Shown: one piece after another, positions 32,830 to 42,535 of the stretch | How positions within the stretch are numbered: the first letter of the stretch is position 1 | Layout: the number at the start of each line of letters is the position of its first letter | Assembly (NCBI RefSeq): GCF_018224885.1 | Contig: NZ_JAGTXB010000001.1 | Coordinates: 62,001-126,000, forward strand | Length of the DNA stretch: 64,000 bases | Direction of reading: 5' to 3' | Origin: Chitinophaga hostae | GTDB taxonomy: Bacteria > Bacteroidota > Bacteroidia > Chitinophagales > Chitinophagaceae | The notes under the pieces: model-generated | The model's database searches: none | Told to the model about the DNA's origin: nothing | The model's input: only the letters and a program-made list of their open reading frames with translations | Made by a program: the position numbers and the translations under genes

Positions 32830-34992
32830 CTATTTCACCAGTTTCAGTTCATCGATAATATTTTTTGCGCCACCGAGTTTTTCGATGCACCATAATACGT
32901 AACGTACATCTACGCAGATGGTACGGTTGTATTGGGAATCGAACTGGATTTTATGGCTGAGCGCCTCGTAATTACCATCAAAGGCAAGCCCGATCAGTTC
33001 TCCGTTTGCATTGATCACGGGAGAGCCGGAGTTCCCCCCGGTGATATCGTTGGTGGTAATAAAACCTACTACGATATCGTTGTGCTTAGCGTCTTTATAC
33101 TGACCGAAATCCTTCTTGTTGTAGAGATCCAGGTAGTTGGCAGGCAGATCAAATTCGTAATCGCCCGGTACATATTTCTCTATCACACCTTTCATGGTCG
33201 TTACGTAATCGTAATGCACCGCATCGCGTGGCGCATATGGTTTTACCTGACCATAAGATAAACGCATAGTGAAGTTAGCGTCGGGATACCTGTTGGCGTT
33301 GGGATTCATCTGCATTACACCTTTCAGGTAAATACGGCCGAGATCATTATTTTTAGCAACAAACTGGTTGTATAAAGAGAGATATTTACCTACGTAATTT
33401 TTAATAAATGCGCTGGCGTAAGCAAACGCCGGGTCATTCTGCAGGGTTATTGCGTCGGGATTGGCAACAAAAGCTTTCCATTTAGCGTCATCAAAAATAA
33501 AGGTGTTGTTCATTAAAGCAGCTGCCCAGATGTTGTAGGTTTTATCTTCATCGAGCGGACCAAATTTTTCTTTCAGGCCCTCATAAAAACCTATTGGTTG
33601 CTGATCTTTCACGATGTCTGTATAGAACATATGACAGGTAGCGGCGAGGATTTTCTGATCGCTGGGTTTATTTTCACCTTCCAGGAAAGCGGTGCGTGCC
33701 TTGTCGGCCGCTTCCACGGCTTGTTTAGCAGCATCTTTTGGTGCGCCGGGAGTAACCAGTGCCCTTTCTACTCCCATCAAAGAAGCGGCAAATGATGCTA
33801 CCGGGGAGCCAAGGATGCCTTCGTTCACGTAAACGCGTTGCTTGGCGTATGGCGTCCATGCTTTATAGGAAGCTTCGTAGTCACGCAGGATGTTTTCAAA
33901 TTCAGGTTTACCCTGTGCCCATTTGGCAAATGCGGCTTCCTGTTTTTGTTTATCGGCTAAAACACCGTGCTTTTCCAGCTGTTTTGTTTCGCCGTCAAAA
34001 AATTTCCAGTAGTTGGCGATACCCGCATAAGAAGAAGCCAGCTGCAATTTTACCGCAGGGTCTTTCTTCATTTGTTCAAACATCGCTTTCAGTCTTACAT
34101 CTCTCAGGTTAACCAGGAAAGGGTTTTCGATAGCCGTTTTCAGCTGGATGCCATAAGACGTTTCATAACGGTTGGTACCGCCGGGGTAGCCAAATATCAT
34201 GGCATAGTCGTTTTCCTTTACGCCTTTGATTGATACCGGCAGGAAATGCTTTGGCTTCAGGGGCACGTTATCTGCAGCATAGGGAGCGGGTTTACCATCT
34301 TTACCGGTGTATACGCGGAAAATGGAAAAATCGCCGGTATGACGGGGCCATTCCCAGTTATCGGTATCTCCGCCAAATTTACCCACGCTTTCAGGAGGTG
34401 TTCCTACCAGGCGGATATCTTTATAGCGTTCATATACAAACATCAGGTACTGGTTGCCTTTGAACATGGGTACTACTTTCGCTTCGTAGCCGGTGTTGGC
34501 GGTAGCTTTGGTAATGATATCACCGTATACCTGTTGTTCTTTCTTAGCCCTGTCGGCGCCGTCCAAACCTTTCAGGGCTTCTTCCACTTCTTTGGTTACA
34601 TCTTCCACTTTAATGAGGAACTGTACAGACAATTGGGAGGAGGTGATTTCCTGTTGCTTATTTTTTGCGTAGAATCCGTTTTTCAGGTAGTTGTGTTCTA
34701 CGGAGCTGGCAGCTGCAATGGCGCCATAGCCGCAGTGATGGTTGGTGAAAATGAGGCCTTCGCTGCTTACAATTTCTCCCGTACAACCACCGCCAAAAAT
34801 AACGATAGCGTCTTTCAGGGACGCCTTGTTAATACTATACAACTGTTCCTTGGTCAGCTTCAATCCTTTCTTCACCATGTCGTTGTATGTTTGCTGCCCC
34901 AATAAATAAGGCAACCACATGCCCTCATCTGCTTTAGCCCACTTGATACTTACGCTAAGCAATAAGAGCAAAACCAGTAATTTTTTTCTCAT
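32830..34992 (-). CDS. S46-family dipeptidyl peptidase, DPP7-like
   Basis: 720 aa with a signal peptide (MRKKLLVLLLLLSVSIKWAKAD). Chymotrypsin-like catalytic set: H85 in TNHHCGYG, Asp in GGDTDNWEWPRHTGDFSIF, and S655 in TGGNSGSPV. In this family the residue 18 after the serine sets P1 choice: Arg in DPP11 (acidic P1), Gly in DPP7 (hydrophobic P1). Here it is G673 in AFDGNYE, so DPP7-like specificity is predicted. It releases dipeptides from oligopeptides in the periplasm. It stands alone and ends at the long hairpin. Confidence 0.92.
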   Translation of the reverse strand: MRKKLLVLLLLLSVSIKWAKADEGMWLPYLLGQQTYNDMVKKGLKLTKEQLYSINKASLKDAIVIFGGGCTGEIVSSEGLIFTNHHCGYGAIAAASSVEHNYLKNGFYAKNKQQEITSSQLSVQFLIKVEDVTKEVEEALKGLDGADRAKKEQQVYGDIITKATANTGYEAKVVPMFKGNQYLMFVYERYKDIRLVGTPPESVGKFGGDTDNWEWPRHTGDFSIFRVYTGKDGKPAPYAADNVPLKPKHFLPVSIKGVKENDYAMIFGYPGGTNRYETSYGIQLKTAIENPFLVNLRDVRLKAMFEQMKKDPAVKLQLASSYAGIANYWKFFDGETKQLEKHGVLADKQKQEAAFAKWAQGKPEFENILRDYEASYKAWTPYAKQRVYVNEGILGSPVASFAASLMGVERALVTPGAPKDAAKQAVEAADKARTAFLEGENKPSDQKILAATCHMFYTDIVKDQQPIGFYEGLKEKFGPLDEDKTYNIWAAALMNNTFIFDDAKWKAFVANPDAITLQNDPAFAYASAFIKNYVGKYLSLYNQFVAKNNDLGRIYLKGVMQMNPNANRYPDANFTMRLSYGQVKPYAPRDAVHYDYVTTMKGVIEKYVPGDYEFDLPANYLDLYNKKDFGQYKDAKHNDIVVGFITTNDITGGNSGSPVINANGELIGLAFDGNYEALSHKIQFDSQYNRTICVDVRYVLWCIEKLGGAKNIIDELKLVK

Positions 34993-35198
34993 ATTAAGTC
35001 AGGTTTTGTTTTTAAGGACCTCAAACCTAGCTATTTTTTTGTTACCAGGCGCAGGTATAGGTACCAGTGGCGCTGTTATGTGATAATTATTTATATATTA
35101 ACATCGTGTAAATAGAAAAACTGGAATATGTTTTGATAAGGGGGTACAGCCGGAAGGCGTGCCAATATTTTATATAACTTGAGAAAAACTGAAGGAGC

Positions 35199-35636
35199 AT
35201 GAAAAAAATATTTTTGATAATAGGCGTTGCCGCTTTTTTTGCCTGCAATGAGAGTAGTACTCAGGAGGAGAAAAAAGAGCAGGCAAAGGAAGATCTGCAA
35301 AAGGCAGCCGAGGATATTAAATCTGCTGCCAGCAGTACCGGTGATTATTTATCCGAGCAAAAGAAGCAGGCAGAAGATGCCATCCGGGAACGCATCAGCG
35401 AAATAGACCAGACCACCAAGGAATTAAAGAAAGACGGGGACGAAAAAAGTGAGACGGCCCGCAAAAAACTGGAAGCGCTGAAAGCCCAGATGAATAAGAA
35501 ACTGGAAGATGTGAAGAGCAGCAGTGCCGATACCTGGGACAGTACCCGGGCAGCGGCCGACCAGCTGATGAAAAAATCTGATAAAGAGTGGACAGATTTC
35601 AAGCAGGATTTTAAAGATCTGTTTAAGAAAGATTAA
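35199..35636 (+). CDS. Small lipoprotein with a long charged coiled-coil
   Basis: 145 aa, ATG at 35199 with a good Shine-Dalgarno-like AAGGAG 4 bases upstream, unusual for this genome. The lipobox is FFAC with C16. The rest is highly charged and almost all predicted helix (EEKKEQAKEDLQKAAEDIKS, RKKLEALKAQMNKKLEDVKS), ending DFKQDFKDLFKKD. It resembles envelope-stress or LEA-like amphipathic lipoproteins, but no family was recognised. It is probably attached to a membrane facing the periplasm. Confidence 0.8.
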   Translation: MKKIFLIIGVAAFFACNESSTQEEKKEQAKEDLQKAAEDIKSAASSTGDYLSEQKKQAEDAIRERISEIDQTTKELKKDGDEKSETARKKLEALKAQMNKKLEDVKSSSADTWDSTRAAADQLMKKSDKEWTDFKQDFKDLFKKD

Positions 35637-35670
35637 ACAGACTGCGGTATCACTTCAAAATTCCGCAATC

Positions 35671-35702
35671 CTTGTTCCTTGAACATTAATCTTGTAATTT
35701 TA
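35671..35702 (+). promoter_or_regulatory. Promoter of rnhB
   Basis: CTTG (35671-35674), 20-base spacer and TAATTTTA (35695-35702) fit the Bacteroidota pattern TTTG-n(17-23)-TAnnTTTG with one mismatch in each box. Its position argues that translation of rnhB begins at TTG 35724, not at the earlier TTG 35679. Confidence 0.5.
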
Positions 35703-35723
35703 CCCGGCTTAACAGATTTAAAT

Positions 35724-36323
35724 TTGCTACTTTCTTATCATCAGGATTTATTAACAGAAGCCGGCTGCGACGAAGCCGGAAGGGGATGCCTGGCGGGTCC
35801 GGTGTTTGCGGCGGCAGTAATACTGCCTAAAAAATTCAGACACCCTTTGTTGAATGACTCAAAGCAAATGAAGCCGACAGACCGGGACAAGTTAAGGACC
35901 GTGATTGAGAAAAAAGCGATCTGCTATGCAGTGGCGAGTGTGGATAATGTGGAAATAGACAAGATAAATATATTGAAAGCTTCTTTTAAGGCCATGCACC
36001 TGGCTTTGGAAAAGCTTCATCAGCAGCCCGAGTTCATATTGGTAGATGGCAACCGTTTTTATGCATACGGCAATACTCCACACGCCTGTATTATACAGGG
36101 CGATGGTATATATGCCTCCATTGCAGCGGCTTCCATTCTGGCCAAGACCTACCGCGATGAATATATGCAGCAGTTACATACTGCGTATCCTCATTTCGGA
36201 TGGAATGTGAATAAAGGATATCCAACGAAACAACACCGTGATGCAATCCGGGAATTTGGCGATACGCCTTACCACCGTAAAACATTCCGCCTGTTGCCGG
36301 AGCAACTGGAGTTGGATTTTTAA
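35724..36323 (+). CDS. rnhB: Ribonuclease HII
   Basis: 199 aa from a TTG start at 35724 (read M-L-L-S-Y-H-Q). It removes RNA from RNA-DNA hybrids, including single ribonucleotides. Catalytic motifs: EAGCDEAGRGCLAGPV (Asp and Glu), ILVDGNRF (Asp) and AAASILAKTYRDEYM. The C-terminal GYPTKQHRDAIREFG is the usual substrate-binding end. There is no in-frame ATG before the first catalytic motif, so a TTG start is required; the first TTG (35679) lies inside the likely promoter. Confidence 0.9.
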   Translation: MLLSYHQDLLTEAGCDEAGRGCLAGPVFAAAVILPKKFRHPLLNDSKQMKPTDRDKLRTVIEKKAICYAVASVDNVEIDKINILKASFKAMHLALEKLHQQPEFILVDGNRFYAYGNTPHACIIQGDGIYASIAAASILAKTYRDEYMQQLHTAYPHFGWNVNKGYPTKQHRDAIREFGDTPYHRKTFRLLPEQLELDF

Positions 36324-36409
36324 AACATGTAACCATTAGCTTTTGCTAAGTGTATCGAAATCATCGCTGCATTTACTAACCGCTAAAAGCTGGTTCATCT
36401 TATCCTTAT

Positions 36410-36417
36410 TAATTTTG
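36410..36417 (+). promoter_or_regulatory. Candidate -7 box of rpoN
   Basis: TAATTTTG fits TAnnTTTG exactly and lies 18 bases before the rpoN ATG. Confidence 0.4.
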
Positions 36418-36435
36418 CCCTTATAGGGAACAATT

Positions 36436-37923
36436 ATGCTAAAGCAGACACAACAGCAAAAATTATTACAGAAGCTTTCGCCTCAGCAAATTCAGTTAAT
36501 GAAATTGCTGCAGGTGCCTACTGTTAACCTGGAGGAACGAATCAAAGAGGAACTGGAAGAAAATCCGGCGTTGGAGTATGGAGAAGAAGCCGGAGAGGAC
36601 GAGTTTAAAGAACAGGAAGAATTTGAAACGCCTTCAGAAGAAGATGAATTTGAGCCGGACGGTAGTGAAAATGAGTACGACAATATTGATATTTCAGAAT
36701 ATGTAAATGAGGGAGATGACGAGGTAGCGGACTACAAACTGCGCGACGATAACTATCCCGATCCTGACGAAAGTAATAAGACCATCCCTATCCGGGTAGA
36801 AACTTCTTTCCATGAACATTTACTGAGCCAGCTGGGCATGCTGGAGCTGGACGATCACCAAAACGCCATTGCCGAACATATTATTGGCAGCATCGACGAT
36901 GATGGCTATCTGCGGCGGGAAATCAGCTCTATGGTGGATGATCTTTCCTTTTCACAGAATATTGATACCACAGAGGAAGAAATCAATTCCCTTATTAAAA
37001 AGATCCAGGACTTCGATCCGGCGGGCGTATGTGCTACAGATCTGAAAGAATGTTTGTTGTTACAGTTAAGGCGTAAGCCGCAGGACGATTCCGGCGTACA
37101 TAATGCCTACCAGATCCTCGAAAACTATTTCGACGAGTTTACCAAGAAGCATTACGAGAAGATACAGAAAGCCCTGGGGCTGACAGACGAAGGACTGAAA
37201 GAGGCTATCACGCAAATTATCAAGCTCACCCCCAAACCGGGCGGCAATTTTGCTACGCTGAATAAAGCGGAAAGCTATGTACTGCCCGACTTCTTCATAT
37301 TAAACAATGCCGGCAAACTGGAGCTGACCCTCAATTCACGCAATGCGCCAGACCTCCGTATTTCAGGTGGTTACCGCGAAATGCTGAAGGAATATGACCG
37401 TGGCGATAAAAAAGATAAACGCCAGAAAGAGGCTGTTTTATTTATTAAGCAAAAGATTGATGCCGCCAAATGGTTTATAGATGCCATTAAACAACGGCAA
37501 CACACGTTGCTGTCCACCATGGAATCTATCATGGATTACCAACGTGAATTTTTCCTTACGGGAGATGAAACTACGATGAAGCCGATGATCCTGAAAGATA
37601 TCGCGGATCGTACGCAACTGGATATTTCCACCGTAAGCCGTGTAGCCAACAGTAAATATGTGCAAACGGAGTTTGGTACCTTTAAGTTGAAATTTTTCTT
37701 CTCTGAGTCGTTGTCGACCGACAGTGGCGAGGAAGTATCCACCAGGGAGGTAAAAAAGATTTTATCGGATCTTATTGAAGCGGAGAACAAGCGTAAGCCG
37801 CTGAGCGATGAAAATCTGACGAAGATGCTGCAGGACAAAGGATACAATATTGCCCGCCGTACGGTGGCCAAATACAGGGAGCAGCTGAATATTCCGGTAG
37901 CCCGTTTACGTAAAGAATTATAA
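36436..37923 (+). CDS. rpoN: RNA polymerase sigma-54 factor
   Basis: 495 aa. Region I is glutamine- and leucine-rich (LKQTQQQKLLQKLSPQQIQL, MKLLQVPTVNLEERIKEELE) and is followed by an acidic region II (EEAGEDEFKEQEEFETPSEE). The core-binding part has DFDPAGVCATDLKECLLLQL, the helix-turn-helix part MILKDIADRTQLDISTVSRV, and the RpoN box reads ARRTVAKYREQL near the C-terminus. It directs transcription that needs an AAA+ activator; no such activator is in the window. The PAP2-like gene follows 11 bases later. Confidence 0.95.
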   Translation: MLKQTQQQKLLQKLSPQQIQLMKLLQVPTVNLEERIKEELEENPALEYGEEAGEDEFKEQEEFETPSEEDEFEPDGSENEYDNIDISEYVNEGDDEVADYKLRDDNYPDPDESNKTIPIRVETSFHEHLLSQLGMLELDDHQNAIAEHIIGSIDDDGYLRREISSMVDDLSFSQNIDTTEEEINSLIKKIQDFDPAGVCATDLKECLLLQLRRKPQDDSGVHNAYQILENYFDEFTKKHYEKIQKALGLTDEGLKEAITQIIKLTPKPGGNFATLNKAESYVLPDFFILNNAGKLELTLNSRNAPDLRISGGYREMLKEYDRGDKKDKRQKEAVLFIKQKIDAAKWFIDAIKQRQHTLLSTMESIMDYQREFFLTGDETTMKPMILKDIADRTQLDISTVSRVANSKYVQTEFGTFKLKFFFSESLSTDSGEEVSTREVKKILSDLIEAENKRKPLSDENLTKMLQDKGYNIARRTVAKYREQLNIPVARLRKEL

Positions 37924-37934
37924 GAAACTATACC

Positions 37935-38630
37935 ATGCAAGAACAAGCTGTTTTAGACCGGAACGGAAACTTTCACGACAGGCCGGAATTTTCACCCGCA
38001 ATGCGATCACTGGCCCAGGCTATTTCCTACCTCACTCATCCGCTGTTCATCCCGCTGCTGGTAACATTCCTGGTACTGGAGTCTATTCCTGAATATATGG
38101 TAGCATTTAAGGTGCAGAGCAAACGTTTTGCCTTTGACATGCTTTATTTCAGGGTGGCTATTATCAGTATCGGTTTCCCGGTACTGACGCTGCTGCTGGC
38201 GAAAACGCTGAAGTTTGTTTCTTCTATATATATGAAAACCCAGCGTGACAGGATCATTCCCTATGTGGCCATGATTACCTATTACTTCTGGGCGTTTTAT
38301 ACTTTTCAACAGGAAGGCGCGGCGCCGAAGTTCTATACCGCTTTTTTCCTGGGTATTTTCCTGAGTATCTCCATTTCATTTGTATCGAATAATTTCATTA
38401 AAACCAGCATGCATACCGTGGGCTGGGGAGGCGTAATCGGATTCCTGTTCTCGTTGATGTGGGGAATGCATATGAATGTAACCACTCCCCTGGTAATTAC
38501 CATTTTTATTGCGGCTATTGTAGCTACTGCACGCATGGTGCTGGAAGCGCATACCCCCCGTGAAATCTATATCGGTTTTTTTATCGGCATTATTTCCCAG
38601 CTGGCAGCCTGCTGGATACTGGTAAAATAG
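37935..38630 (+). CDS. PAP2-like membrane protein
   Basis: 231 aa, five or six membrane helices. Parts of the PAP2 phosphatase signature are visible: KTQRDRIIPY (motif 1-like, usually KxxxxxxRP), SMHTVGWGG (motif 2-like, usually PSGH) and ARMVLEAHTPREIYIGFFIG (motif 3, usually SRxxxxxHxxxD). The histidines of motifs 2 and 3 are kept but SGH is changed to SMH and the final Asp to Glu. It may act on lipid or undecaprenyl phosphates, or it may be a degenerate member. It is co-transcribed with rpoN. Confidence 0.65.
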   Translation: MQEQAVLDRNGNFHDRPEFSPAMRSLAQAISYLTHPLFIPLLVTFLVLESIPEYMVAFKVQSKRFAFDMLYFRVAIISIGFPVLTLLLAKTLKFVSSIYMKTQRDRIIPYVAMITYYFWAFYTFQQEGAAPKFYTAFFLGIFLSISISFVSNNFIKTSMHTVGWGGVIGFLFSLMWGMHMNVTTPLVITIFIAAIVATARMVLEAHTPREIYIGFFIGIISQLAACWILVK

Positions 38631-38640
38631 CCAATACCCA

Positions 38641-38707
38641 CCATTCTATTCCCTCTTCCCCGTCGGATACACCGCGCAGGGAACAGGGAGATTAGAATAA
38701 AGAATGG
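38641..38707. terminator. Imperfect long hairpin after the rpoN-PAP2 unit
   Basis: CCATTCT (38641-38647) pairs with AGAATGG at about 38701-38707, and inside it CCCTCTTCCC pairs with GGGAACAGGG with one mismatch. It starts 11 bases after the stop and is probably the 3' end of the operon. Confidence 0.55.
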
Positions 38708-39181
38708 CGAATAAGAAAAATTTTTGGGGTTTAACCTCGACCGCTCACCGTATCACTTACGCACATTGGATGCAAGGCCGCAAGGCAGGCTAACAAACAA
38801 CTTTAACAAACAGTAGGGGGATTAACTTCAACAACTAAACTTGACAGTACAAAAGTCAAACATTCTCCGCTGATACTCAAGCGTATAACTACGCTTTTTA
38901 AAAATGCAGTAGAATTCTCATATAGGTCGGCGCAAAATTATTTTTAGTCTTTTGTTGTTACGCATATTCAATGCGTAATGGGTTCGCATCTTTGTTGTGC
39001 CATTGCGGGTTAACCCCTTAAAGATAAAAGCCTCCGGGTTTGAAAGGAATCCGGAGGAAACAGAGAAATACTACTTTATTTAGCATTGAAAAGAAAATGC
39101 TAAAAAATTTAGGAAAATAAAAAATTAGATCATAACTTAGCAATCCAATTACATGCTTTCTAATTGTGATCAGCTATCTTT
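38708..39181. other. Long gap before recA, partly structured, no gene recognised
   Basis: With the preceding hairpin this makes 575 bases without a convincing frame. It holds a relatively G/C-rich stretch at about 38725-38810, a hairpin TTACGCAT/ATGCGTAA (about 38959-38979) and a 7-bp stem CCTCCGG/CCGGAGG (about 39031-39056) followed by AAAC. The first part could encode a small RNA; it does not match tmRNA, RNase P or 6S features that I know. Nothing further can be claimed. Confidence 0.4.
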
Positions 39182-39189
39182 TAAATTTG
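39182..39189 (+). promoter_or_regulatory. Candidate -7 box of recA
   Basis: TAAATTTG is an exact TAnnTTTG match 16 bases before the ATG at 39206, with ATTG at 39163-39166 as a possible -33 element (15-base spacing, slightly short). No LexA box was recognised. Confidence 0.45.
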
Positions 39190-39205
39190 TAAAAACATTA
39201 ATGAT

Positions 39206-40216
39206 ATGTCTACAGCCAATGCAGAAAAACTGAAGGCCCTGCGCCTCACAATGGACAAGATTGAGAAAGATTTCGGTAAGGGATCTGTGATGATGATGGG
39301 TGAAAAAGCAGAAGCACCGATGGAAGTAATTTCTACGGGTTCTCTGGGTCTTGATATCGCACTTGGAATTGGTGGTTTGCCTAAAGGAAGAATCATTGAG
39401 ATATATGGACCTGAGTCTTCCGGTAAAACAACCATTGCAATTCACACTATTGCGGAAGCACAGAAAAAAGGCGGCATTTGCGCCATTATAGATGCGGAGC
39501 ATGCTTTTGACAGCAGCTATGCAAGAAGGCTGGGAGTTGACGTTGATTCCCTGTTAATATCACAACCGGATCATGGTGAGCAGGCGCTGGAAATAGCAGA
39601 TCGCCTGATCCTTTCCGGAGCAGTGGATGTAGTGGTAATAGATTCCGTTGCAGCCCTGGTACCAAAAAGTGAGCTGGAAGGTGAAATGGGTGAAAGTAAA
39701 ATGGGATTACAGGCCCGTTTGATGTCACAGGCGCTGCGTAAGTTAACGGCTACCATTGCCAAAACAAATTGCTGCTGCATATTTATTAACCAGTTACGTG
39801 AAAAGATAGGTGTTATGTTTGGTAATCCTGAAACGACCACCGGTGGTAATGCGTTGAAATTCTATGCATCGGTAAGGCTGGATATACGCCGTATGAGCCA
39901 GATTAAAGATGGTGACGAAGCGGTTGGTAACCGTGTGAAAGTGAAAGTAGTGAAAAATAAAGTGGCGCCTCCATTCCGCCAGGCCGAGTTTGACATTATT
40001 TATGGTCAGGGCGTGTCCAAAATGGGTGAGGTCATTGACATGGGTGTTGAATACGGTGTTGTACAGAAAAGCGGTAGCTGGTTCAGCTATGACACCAATA
40101 AGTTAGGTCAGGGCCGTGATGCAGTAAAACAACTGCTGATCGACAATCCTGAACTGGCAGCAGAAATCGAAGCAAAAATAAAAGTGAAGATTCAGGAAAA
40201 ACAGGATGCTGAATAA
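39206..40216 (+). CDS. recA: Recombinase RecA
   Basis: 336 aa. It forms filaments on single-stranded DNA for homologous recombination and for cleavage of LexA-type repressors. Walker [10 protein letters not shown], Walker [22 protein letters not shown], loop L2 region [28 protein letters not shown] and the [14 protein letters not shown] motif are all intact. It is of normal length, without intein. It has its own promoter and terminator; no recX follows. Confidence 0.98.
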   Translation: MSTANAEKLKALRLTMDKIEKDFGKGSVMMMGEKAEAPMEVISTGSLGLDIALGIGGLPKGRIIEIYGPESSGKTTIAIHTIAEAQKKGGICAIIDAEHAFDSSYARRLGVDVDSLLISQPDHGEQALEIADRLILSGAVDVVVIDSVAALVPKSELEGEMGESKMGLQARLMSQALRKLTATIAKTNCCCIFINQLREKIGVMFGNPETTTGGNALKFYASVRLDIRRMSQIKDGDEAVGNRVKVKVVKNKVAPPFRQAEFDIIYGQGVSKMGEVIDMGVEYGVVQKSGSWFSYDTNKLGQGRDAVKQLLIDNPELAAEIEAKIKVKIQEKQDAE

Positions 40217-40343
40217 GTAACGCCCGGCCGGAAAAGAATAAAAGCCGCTACTTTTAATTTGCCGGAAATTGAATCAGATCTTACTATTAAAGATATACAT
40301 ACAAGTTAGTTTTAGTTTTAGTAAGCATTGGGTTAGTATGCAC

Positions 40344-40375
40344 ATCCCTGCCTTATCCTGGGCGGGGATTTTTTT
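40344..40375 (+). terminator. Terminator of recA
   Basis: ATCCCTGCC (40344-40352) pairs with GGCGGGGAT (40361-40369), one T-G pair, followed by a run of T (40369-40375). Confidence 0.75.
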
Positions 40376-40394
40376 GACCCTTAACCCCGAAAAA

Positions 40395-40436
40395 TAAAAA
40401 CCCGCTCCGTTTACCGGAGCGGGTTTTTATTTTTTC
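40395..40436. terminator. Bidirectional terminator between recA and typA
   Basis: TAAAAACCCGCTCCG (40395-40409) pairs perfectly with its complement at 40415-40429 around a 5-base loop, with T-runs on both outward sides. It sits 28 bases from the typA stop and serves the convergent genes. Confidence 0.88.
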
Positions 40437-40463
40437 ACTAAGTTATCTTACTAATAAAAGCAA

Positions 40464-42272
40464 TTAAGCTTCTGCTTTCATGCTCTTTGCTGATCTCTTA
40501 CGTTCCTCTTCATCCAGGATGGTTTTACGCATACGGATAAAGTTAGGCGTTACCTCAATACACTCATCATGCTGGATGTACTCCATACATTCTTCCAGTG
40601 TCATCAGTATTTTAGGCGCAATGTTAGCAGCACCATCGGTTCCGCTCGCACGCATGTTGGTCAGTTTCTTTCCTTCGTTTGGATTCACCACCAGGTCACC
40701 CGGTTTATTGGTTTCACCAATGATCATACCCTTGTACACTTCTTCTCCCGGATCAACGAAGAAAGATCCTCTATCCTGCAGCTTATCCAGCGAGTAACCG
40801 GTAGTAGTACCAGCTTCCTTCGCAATCAGCACACCGTTGTTACGGCCAGGGATAGCACCTTTCCATGGTTTGTAGTCATTAAACCTGTGCGCCATTACCG
40901 CTTCGCCTGCAGTTGCAGTCAGCATCTGTGTACGCAAACCAATCAAACCACGGGAAGGAATTTCAAATTCCAGGTGTTGCATTTCACCCTTGGTTTCCAT
41001 GATCAGCATCTCACCTTTACGGCGGGTTACCAGGTCAATTACCTTGCTGGCAAAATCCTGCGGAACGTCTACCACCAGGGTTTCGTACGGTTCGCATTTT
41101 TTACCATCTACATGTTTCACGATTACCTGTGGCTGACCAACAGTTAATTCGTAACCTTCACGACGCATCGTTTCAATCAATACACCTAAGTGCAGGATAC
41201 CACGACCATATACCATGAAGCTATCAGCACTGTCAGAATCCATTACACGGAGTGCAAGGTTCTTTTCAGTTTCTTTCATCAAACGATCACGCAGGTGACG
41301 GGAAGTAACAAACTTACCATCCTTACCAAAGAACGGAGAGTTGTTGATACCAAACAACATGTTCATGGTAGGTTCATCCACACTGATGATCGGCAATGCT
41401 TCCGGTTCTTCTGCATCAGCAATAGTATCACCAATGTTGAAACCTTCAATACCTACTACCGCGCAAATATCACCGGCAAATACCTGGGTTACTTTCCTCT
41501 TACCCAATGCTTCAAAGATATACAGCTCACGCACTTTCTGCTTTTTGCTGGTACCATCTGTTTGCATTAAAGTAACCCACTGGCCTTCTTCAATGGAAGC
41601 ACGGGCAACCTTTCCTACAGCGATACGGCCAAGGAAGGAAGAGTAATCCAGTGAAGTGATCTGCATCTGCAGATTACCTTCCGGAGTTTTTGGCTGTGGA
41701 ACATATTCCAGGATGCCATCCATCAACGGAGAAATATCTTCGCACTGTTCTAATGAACTGTTGAACCAGCCATTTTTACCAGAGCCATAAAATGTCGGGA
41801 AGTTTAATTGCTCTTCTGTAGCGTCCAGGTTAAAGAACAATTCAAATACTGCGTCATGTACTTCATCAGGACGACAGTTAGCTTTATCTACCTTGTTGAT
41901 AACAACAATTGGCTTCAGATTCAGCTGTAAGGCTTTCTGCAACACAAAACGTGTTTGAGGCATAGGTCCTTCAAAAGCATCTACCAGCAAGATAACACCA
42001 TCAGCCATTTTCAATACCCTTTCCACTTCACCACCAAAGTCGGCGTGGCCTGGAGTATCAATCACATTGATTTTGGTTCCCTTGTACTCAACAGAAGCGT
42101 TCTTACTGAAGATAGTGATACCACGTTCTCTCTCAAGATCGTTACTATCCATGATCAGCTCTCCTGATTCCTGGTTAGCCCGGAATACATTAGCCTGATG
42201 AAGGATTTTGTCAACCAAGGTAGTTTTACCATGGTCTACGTGTGCAATAATTGCGATATTACGAATGTTCAT
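40464..42272 (-). CDS. typA: Ribosome-associated GTPase TypA/BipA
   Basis: 602 aa. Translational GTPase with EF-G-like domains. G motifs: AHVDHGKTTLVD (G1), RERGITIFSKNASV (G2), DTPGHADFGGEVER (G3), NKVDK (G4). The C-terminal BipA-specific part has PSRGLIGLRTQML, GVLIAKEAGTTTGYSLDKLQ and RGSFFVDPGEEVYKGMIIGE. It works in 50S assembly and stress or cold adaptation. Length is standard. It is convergent with recA. Confidence 0.97.
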   Translation of the reverse strand: MNIRNIAIIAHVDHGKTTLVDKILHQANVFRANQESGELIMDSNDLERERGITIFSKNASVEYKGTKINVIDTPGHADFGGEVERVLKMADGVILLVDAFEGPMPQTRFVLQKALQLNLKPIVVINKVDKANCRPDEVHDAVFELFFNLDATEEQLNFPTFYGSGKNGWFNSSLEQCEDISPLMDGILEYVPQPKTPEGNLQMQITSLDYSSFLGRIAVGKVARASIEEGQWVTLMQTDGTSKKQKVRELYIFEALGKRKVTQVFAGDICAVVGIEGFNIGDTIADAEEPEALPIISVDEPTMNMLFGINNSPFFGKDGKFVTSRHLRDRLMKETEKNLALRVMDSDSADSFMVYGRGILHLGVLIETMRREGYELTVGQPQVIVKHVDGKKCEPYETLVVDVPQDFASKVIDLVTRRKGEMLIMETKGEMQHLEFEIPSRGLIGLRTQMLTATAGEAVMAHRFNDYKPWKGAIPGRNNGVLIAKEAGTTTGYSLDKLQDRGSFFVDPGEEVYKGMIIGETNKPGDLVVNPNEGKKLTNMRASGTDGAANIAPKILMTLEECMEYIQHDECIEVTPNFIRMRKTILDEEERKRSAKSMKAEA

Positions 42273-42475
42273 ATACTTAAATCTTTAGCCATCAGCCATT
42301 AACAAAATTTACGCTAATAGCTACAAAAAGAAGGCGCAAAGGTACGAAAACCTAGCGAGAATGAAGGAAACACGTTTTAAATAAATGTAATCATTTAGTC
42401 ATGTGGCAGATCTATGCTGCAACACACTGACAACCATTGATTTACAATTAATTATAAGCAAATATGGCAATCAAA

Positions 42476-42483
42476 TAGTTTTG
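42476..42483 (+). promoter_or_regulatory. Candidate -7 box of the alpha/beta hydrolase gene
   Basis: TAGTTTTG fits TAnnTTTG exactly, 52 bases before the ATG at 42536. The 263-base gap to typA otherwise shows no feature. Confidence 0.4.
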
Positions 42484-42535
42484 TGGCGTCAATTTTGTTC
42501 CGTCCAACCCTTTTTACACGGCTCAAATTATTGCA

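Noticed and set aside
38725..38930. Possible tmRNA, RNase P RNA or 6S RNA
   Set aside because: No tag-peptide frame, no tRNA-like ends and no conserved P4-type or 6S bulge pattern could be found by eye.
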